In this document: piece after piece, positions 58,035 to 64,000 of the stretch
Layout of the letters: every line of letters starts with the position of its first letter
How positions within the stretch are numbered: position 1 is the stretch's first letter
From: Astrothelium macrocarpum
Taxonomy: Eukaryota > Ascomycota > Dothideomycetes > Trypetheliales > Trypetheliaceae
NCBI GenBank assembly: GCA_021030915.1
Contig: JAGEMR010000105.1
Span: 1-64,000 of the forward strand
Reading direction: 5' to 3'
Length of the DNA: 64,000 nucleotides
The notes under the pieces: generated by a model
The model's database searches: none
The model's input: the letters and a program-made list of their open reading frames with translations, nothing else
What the model was told of the DNA's origin: nothing
Position numbers and translations under genes: made by a program

Positions 58035-59345
58035 GGACAACGCTGAAGTTGAGAATTGAGTGCCGTGACTTCGTTGTGGTTGAATTTAACTTTCTGCTAT
58101 TCTGGTGTGTTTAATTGTATCACTGTTATCTTGAAACATCAAGAATCGTGTGTTTGATGATATTTTGAGATCAGGCTTTAGAAAGGACGGAAACAGGTAT
58201 CCGCAATAGGCTGGTTTTGCTCAGCAGCAGTAAATTTCATTGGTGATTCATCATCTCATTGTTTTTCACAGCAATCTTGCTTCGCAGAGGAGCGGTCAGC
58301 AGCTTTATGAGCGGAGAGAGCTGGGTTTCCAAGCCTGAGAAGAAGAGATGATAGGCGGGGGTGGTGGGATTCGAAGTCACGACCATCAGCTTCAACAGCA
58401 GTGTTTGGTCGGCCAGTGACGCTTTCTTCCTTTGCGCCACCACCCCGCAAAGTAAAACAGACGTTTTGCTAAAGTCGTTCATTGTATGCTGGCGCGCATC
58501 ATCTGCTGACACACGCACCACTCACGTTTCGCATGCAATAAATCGAAAATGACTAAGGTCAGTTAAACGGCTTCTCGTTTGCTTGACTTGAACTAGTTTT
58601 TAACGGATCATATCTCAATTGGCTGGTCGTTCAGAAACTCTTCTTAAACCAAAGTCTTTTGATTTGATCAAAGCAAAAAAGCATGAGTCAAAGGATACAT
58701 GAATTGCATGCTGACTATCAGTCACAAATAGAGTTAGGTTTGTACTGTGCATAGCATAGACCGGATTAGACTACGATTGGTGGGTCCATCGCTGAGACCA
58801 CGTAATGAAGTCACAACAAATCATATCTCATCCAACACATTCCAAAATTTCTGAAATACTGTCAAAAGACCTCCCTCACTTCTGAAAACTTTCATCATAA
58901 TTCACGTCACGTTCATACCACATCATAAAAAATACGGAAAAAGACTCCCAACTAGATTTGAACATGTAATTCAATCTTATCTGAAGGTAGCTTAAAGCAG
59001 ATGTTGATCACTTATAACTTTTACTGAGATCCGACTTCCTCGCTCAGGCAGGAAAAAGAATAAAATATATGGAGATAGACTCACGAACTCATCTGAAGAA
59101 GACTGTCGAGGCGTCTATATTCGGTGAAATGGAATATCTCAGACGGATAAAAGGAGTTAGTCGGGCGCACGGACTGACAAGTCGCATAAGAGAAATCTGA
59201 TTATCATTGATGACACAAGATATCTCAAATCCAGGATTATGACGTAAAAATGATATGGATTCAAAGATATAATATAAGTATTAGCTTTCTCTTTAGAAAT
59301 TTACATCAAAATCACCATTTTTATCAAGTTTCTTCTGAAACAAAA
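58035..59345. other. Intergenic, about 1.3 kb, increasingly AT-rich
   Basis: Downstream of GH55 and upstream of the secreted Cys protein. A pair of 12-bp inverted GC-rich arms surrounds 58357-58446 and includes a T-loop-like TTCGAAT, but no acceptable tRNA fold was found. A TATA-like GATATAATATAAG at about 59268-59280 sits some 65 bp ahead of the next ATG. Confidence 0.45.
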
Positions 59346-60209
59346 ATGAAACTTTTGACTGCTTATCTTATGATCTTTGCTCAATTTATCTCTTCTTGTA
59401 TCAGCACTGATAGTTCTTCAACTCTTCTGTAAGGTCCTTTTCATATCTATACGCATTAGAAAAGGATTTTTACTAAAATTTATAGAAATAACACAGTATC
59501 AAATTATCAACGTTTTATCAGCCTTTTAAATGGCAATATTAAATTACCCAATGTTGAAATCTCAGAGACTGATTCCTCTGAAAGACAAAATGATCTTCGA
59601 TTTTTTGAAAGAACTACGTCTGCTCGATACATAAAGCAGTGCACACCCGCACTACAACGCGGCGGATATACTAACTTTATAAAAGCTCGATGTAACTATG
59701 AGCAGACTGTTCGACAGTATCGAGTATCTTGTCGCAACGCAACTAGAATCATTGATGCGCCGCGCGCCGCTACAAAGCAAGATGGCGGTAGTTGTTCACC
59801 AAATGAGTCTTGTGTCGAAGTTGAAGGAGATAGTGAGCATGCGTTAGGGGCCACATGCGTCCAAAGGGGCTCTCTAACCAGCACACCGCTCCGAAGACGT
59901 GAAATAAGCCGCGTTGGGCCAGGCATGCGCGGATTCAACCTGCTTACACCACCTGATATCCACAGCGTGGCACTGGTCATAACTGAACAAACAAACGATA
60001 ACATACCGTATGAAGCTGAATTCATCGGTCTTTCTCCAAGAGACGTTAATGACAGGGTTCTTGCCCCCAGTACCTTTTGTCCAAACTGTAAACATCTCTC
60101 AGCTGTCCTTCCACGGGGGTTGAATAATTTTCACCATTTCGCCTTGGTAGTGTTAATAAGTAATGCGGCCGATGAGCCTGTATGTCAAAGCTACGCCTTT
60201 ACCCCATAG
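59346..60209 (+). CDS. Small secreted Cys-containing protein (effector-like)
   Basis: The model has exons 59346-59428 and 59486-60209 with a 57-nt intron (GTAAGG donor, ACTAAAA branch, TTTATAG acceptor), giving 268 aa. Without the splice the frame stops after 28 codons; with it, about 240 further codons are open. The signal peptide is MKLLTAYLMIFAQFISSCIS. The mature part has nine Cys: KQCTPALQRGGYTNFIKARC, VSCRN, GSCSPNESCVE, ATCVQ, FCPNCKH and PVCQS. I do not recognise a named domain; the block with GGYTNFIKARC followed by spaced Cys looks like a structured, disulphide-bonded core. The gene starts in AT-rich DNA with AT-ending codons, and the composition becomes balanced downstream. Function is unknown; secretion and Cys content suggest an effector or other apoplastic protein. 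Confidence 0.78.
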
Positions 60210-61374
60210 AGATACAGTCGATCAAATTGACATGCTTTCACGGGGTTTCTTAAGAAGGTCGTTGCAGCCAGTAAACAGAGACAGAATGCTTAGAAGCTGG
60301 TTCTTCTAAGAAGTTATAGCTTGGGGATGGCAAAAGAAACAGTAGGATGATTGAAGCGATTTTTATCACTATCCAGCGCAAAGGTTTTACGGTAGCAAAC
60401 TGTTCGCCTATGGCGGCTCTGTTCAGTGATTGAGTTGTTTAGTCACTAATCACTCTAATATCCTGCTACATCGTGGTGTTGCGTTAAGAAGTCTGATTTT
60501 GCTGTAAACATTCCTTATAAGAAATGCAAGCCTACTTAATACTTCTACTAGATCGACTACAAGATTCTTGGTTATATCCGTTGTTCTCGTTCCTTAAACA
60601 TCCTAGTACCGGTTTCGAATGCTTGGCTTGCTGACTACTATTTGTGTTCTCGTATCGAAATTCTCGGGACTCGCATAATCTGAGGACTGAAGCTTTGGAT
60701 ATTTAGCTGTCTTGAAGACTTCAGGTGAATTTTGCGGTAATAAGCGTAAGCTATTATTTTTTAATGCGTTCAGGGCCATATCAGCCCGCTTTTATTTCGC
60801 TTTTGCTGACCACTCGAAACGATTGCTCATTGCGTTATCTGGACATCTGGTATCGGAGATCTAGCTTCGAGCTTTCTCGGAGTCTCCATGTTTGGCGGGA
60901 CCTCCGAATCTCTTATTAGAAACCCTTTCTTTCTGCCTGTTCCCAACGGCATGGGATTTGCATTATCTTCATCATGCTTGGGCCTTTTGCGGCGACACTT
61001 TGGAAGAATGGGGCATAGCAATTTAAAAAAAAAAAGGGGGGCATAGTGATGACGAAAGTGCCTCTTACAAAGACCTTCTAGGCAGACACATTATTAGTTA
61101 GATCTAATCGAAGGATAATTTTGGATTTTGAAATGTTTGGATAATTATGACATCGGCATTCGTAGCGGATGATGTTTCGCGGGGATTGAGGTCTTGCAAG
61201 GGATGACATTTAATAGATGATGAGCTGTGATAAGGGATGTACATTATGTGTCATCAATGGAATGCCATGCGCAAGTGGCACTGCCGAGGAAGCTGCAACC
61301 ATGTCACTATCAGTGAAGAGATAGGTTTTGGCCAGGTTCCCGCTTGGCCTTATCATCTCCTTTTGAACAGATCC
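60210..61374. other. Intergenic, about 1.2 kb
   Basis: Between the secreted Cys protein and the deaminase-like gene (convergent 3' ends). Includes an A-run then G-run at about 61024-61041. No gene supported; ORFs at 60725-60919 and 60827-61021 overlap on opposite strands without features. Confidence 0.5.
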
Positions 61375-63398
61375 TTATCCTTGCCATTGACACCGGATCC
61401 CGACTTTTTGGTCTCGAACCCCAAGGAGAGCGAACGAAAGCTCGCCCAAACCATCATTCGGACCTTGCTCAATGACAATTTCTTCCTCCGCTGGAAGCTC
61501 GCCCAAGCTGATTATGCGTTGACCCACATCTGAAGCGGATTCGATTGAAATGCTAGCCCCTTTAAACTTCCCTCGTAGTGTCGGTGACTCGAAGCTTGGA
61601 GAGTTCGAAAGGGATCCGAATATCTCGACCCAATTGTGACATGTCGAAATTGATTTGTCTAACGAAACATCTATGGGACTTTCGATGTGTGCCTGCTTGT
61701 TACTCCTCCTAGGATTCTTTTGTTCATCGTTTGGTGATAAGGAAGATGCGTTTTGGCTAGAAGTAGTCCTGTTACCATCAATATCTAGTAGACGCAAGCT
61801 TCTGTTGAGTGGGTGTAGCGTCGAAGGATCTGAAGAACTCTTGGTTCTGACGGTGTGAGTACTGTTGCTTGGGTGAGTACCGTGACTTGAGCGAGTGCCG
61901 TGACTTGAACGGGCGATATGGCTTGAGCGAGTGCTATGGCTTGAGCGAGTGCTATGACTCAAGACAGTGCTGTTACTTGAGCCAGCGCTGTTACTTGAAC
62001 GAGTACTGTTGTTTGCGTGGGCGCCATGCTGCGATGAAAGAGCAGAAGTTGAAGGACTCTGTAAGAGGATCATATTGAGATTGATTGCACTCTGAAGCGG
62101 CAATGGACGCCAAACAAACTGATTCCGCGCTCTCTGATACTCTTCTCCTACTTTAGCGGAGACCTGCGACAACGCTTGACGAAAGTGGCAAATCGTCTCC
62201 CAGTCATATTCTTTCAGATCTGGAACAGTCCATTGATGGAACGTCTGTCCATGTGCTCCTGAAATGGAGAATTGACCGTGGGCTTGGATGAAGGCGTCGC
62301 AGAGGAAGCATGCCTCTTTGGACACTCCTATCGCTCGAGGGATTAATGGTGGAGATGTTAACTCGTAATGGACTAGGATCTGGATTTCGGCATGAATGAA
62401 TTGCCGACCGGTGATTTGAGATTTTGATGAAGCCCTATACTTAACCAGGGGACACCATTCAGCATTTTTGAAGAGACGGCGGAACCGTTGAGAGAAACGG
62501 GCTAGGGACCGAGAGATTCGCCAGTAGCTCGAGATTTTAGTGACTTCCCGTATATCTCTTATGTCCAGGCGCAAGATAGGATAGCCTAGGCCTTTCAGGC
62601 GATTTGGCAAACTCAGACCATCATCCGTTAAGTCGTAGGCCTTCTTGATGACATCTTTAATATTTGGCAAAAGATCTTCGGACATCCCTTCTTCTAATTG
62701 CTCGAATGATGCTTCAAAACTTTTAATCTGATCGTCGAGTCTATCCAAGCCCTCGCGAATTTCGCTTGAAAATGGGGCTTGGAAAGACATGCGAAAGAGT
62801 CGTCGGAGGCGTGTAGACAATGGCTCCCGCGTCGTCCTGAGGTGGGAAGGACGCCGGAACCTAGCAGATCCCAGTCGACCTAGTATCTTGTTGCAATTCA
62901 ATTGCAGAATAAGTTCCAATAGCTGTACCTGACATGTCTCTCGCGTAACATCTTTACGAGTAAGTTATCCGCGTCAATTTATTATTAGGCACTAAATGGA
63001 TATTTACCTTTCCCCGCGTGCTTCCTTAACAATTCAAAGAGATCATCGAATGTCTCCTTGACACAGGGGGCAACACCCTCGTTCGCAGCAAGCTTGACTT
63101 TGAAGACTGGCTTGTTTTCATCTTGTTCGATAGCTACAGCGGAAACAGACTCCACCTGGGGCTGGAACGCGGCGATGAAAGCAAAATCGTCTGCCAGGCT
63201 CTTTTCCAGCCCGAATGGGATCGGATAGGCATGCTCGTCTTTCAAGCTGGGAGACTCAGCATATATCTGACGATCGGAGATGTGCTGTTTAGTAGATAAT
63301 GCTTTCGTTTGACGCTCAAACGATGCGCGGTTGATAGTCGCCCAAATAGATCGATCTTTGGGGGCTGTATCTGGATTCAAGCTATCGTGGTAATCCAT
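61375..63398 (-). CDS. OTT_1508-like deaminase-family protein
   Basis: The model has exons 63008-63398 and 61375-62939 with a 68-nt intron (acceptor less certain), giving 651 aa. Residues about 300-370 carry the zinc-dependent deaminase core: HAEIQI at 313-318 and ACFLC with Cys341 and Cys344, in the order and spacing of the fungal OTT_1508-like deaminase family. Comparative genomics of deaminases (Iyer and colleagues) describes this family as expanded in fungi and related to nucleic-acid or nucleotide deaminases of conflict systems; the substrate is unknown. The N-terminal 130 residues resemble the usual helical leader of such fungal proteins. Between the core and the C-terminus an 18-bp coding minisatellite gives Ser/His/Thr/Arg repeats (HSTRSS), then a Ser-rich linker. 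No signal peptide is seen, so it should act inside the cell. Confidence 0.82.
61853..62016. repeat. 18-bp coding minisatellite in the deaminase-like gene
   Basis: Units like GGCTTGAGCGAGTGCTAT repeat about nine times with substitutions; two adjacent units (around 61919-61954) are identical. The unit length is a multiple of three, so copy-number changes keep the frame and alter only the Ser/His/Thr/Arg linker. Confidence 0.85.
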
Positions 63399-64000
63399 TT
63401 TAGATTCGGAAGGTACAGGTATGGGCTGGCATCGCTGTTCCTACCGAACAGCAGCATTCTGATGCTCCTGGGCCAAATCCGCCAGGATGAATATCGACGC
63501 GCGGTCCAGTCGTAGAATATCATTTGATAGGCCCTTTGGCATATGATTGAGAGATGATACAGACTTGAAAGCCGAGAAGAGGAGAAAACGACACAAGCAC
63601 GGTGCTATTTCATTCGTTACCCGGTAATGTGTGAGTACGCGGACAGGAGAGTAACATGCAGAGAGGACCCAACGGGAGGGCCAGGTCACTTTGCCTTGGT
63701 TTGTGTCGTTGTGAATATGAAATTGAAATGTCCGAAGCAGATTTCAATACCTCAGCCCGAGCCTGCACGCTGGCGTACTTGGCACAGAGCACGACTTCTC
63801 CTTCACCGACTGTGACAAAAAAGGTGCTTACCCCACCTCTTTGTGTAACGTCCAATGCCTGAACATTCAGCGAGAGTCCGGTAATCGAAGAGCCGGGCTG
63901 CGAGATACGAGCACCCGAAGATTCTTCTTTATGATTGGCAACCAGGTCCTGATGACGGCCCCTGCATCGCCTGTCGCCTGTTGGATGAGGACCTTTACGT
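63399..64000. other. Upstream of the deaminase-like gene to window end
   Basis: Expected promoter region. Overlapping short ORFs on both strands (63441-63862) have no recognised product. A gene running off the right edge cannot be excluded. Confidence 0.4.

Noticed and set aside
58357..58446. tRNA-like element on the minus strand (7-bp acceptor-like pairing, TTCGAAT T-loop)
   Set aside because: The T-stem lacks the G53-C61 pair, no anticodon arm with U33 can be folded, and the GC-rich arms form a simple 12-bp inverted repeat. Best seen as chance or a decayed relic.
1..64000. CRISPR arrays, bacterial operons, ribosome binding sites
   Set aside because: The window is eukaryotic; the tandem repeats found are minisatellites or coding repeats without spacers.

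Overview
This is nuclear DNA from a filamentous ascomycete (Pezizomycotina). The coding genes have short introns of about 45-95 nt with GTANGT-type donors and CTRAY-type branch sites, and their products are typical mould proteins: Tra1, CreB, an LSD1-type SWIRM/amine-oxidase/HMG protein, LCL3, a DHA2 MFS pump and a GH55 glucanase. Compact, moderately GC genes alternate with sharply bounded, extremely AT-rich blocks whose ORFs are destroyed, as expected after repeat-induced point mutation (RIP). A Leotiomycete-like genome is a reasonable guess but cannot be proven here. Gene models below were joined exon by exon from splice sites and reading frame; all splicing is inferred.

Layout. 1-860: AT-rich block ending in a transposon-like terminus. 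1765-13545 (-): giant TRA1, the SAGA/NuA4 activator-binding pseudokinase. 14390-16556: a degenerated Fot1/pogo-type DNA transposon with 43-bp inverted ends and TA target duplication. 17045-19771 (+): secreted DUF5695-like protein. 20511-22353 (-) and 23832-25893 (+): a divergent pair, a DUF2235 alpha/beta hydrolase with intact catalytic residues and a second alpha/beta hydrolase whose nucleophile position is Gly, fused to an unrecognised C-terminal region. 26089-30590: a nested pair of degenerated DNA transposons. 31033-32646 (-): cytochrome P450 with a repeat-built membrane anchor. 34495-44948: housekeeping and transport genes (penta-EF-hand protein, DHA2 MFS pump, a Cys-containing unknown, ALG12, YOS1, dynactin p50). 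46223-54240: LSD1-type demethylase, creB deubiquitinase, LCL3 nuclease. 55272-58034 (+): GH55 exo-beta-1,3-glucanase. 59346-60209 (+): a spliced secreted Cys-containing protein. 61375-63398 (-): an OTT_1508-like nucleic-acid deaminase-family protein with an 18-bp minisatellite in its coding sequence.

Functionally the window divides into a conserved core (chromatin and transcription regulation by TRA1, LSD1 and creB; secretory pathway by ALG12 and YOS1; dynein motor by dynactin p50) and accessory islands next to the RIP-type blocks or in AT-richer intergenic DNA. The islands hold the hydrolase pair, the P450, the putative effector-like secreted protein and the deaminase-like protein. Two complete genes (YOS1 with four tiny exons, and the secreted Cys protein) only become visible after splicing. 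The best candidates for something undescribed are the nucleophile-less hydrolase fusion beside the active DUF2235 hydrolase, and the secreted Cys protein.
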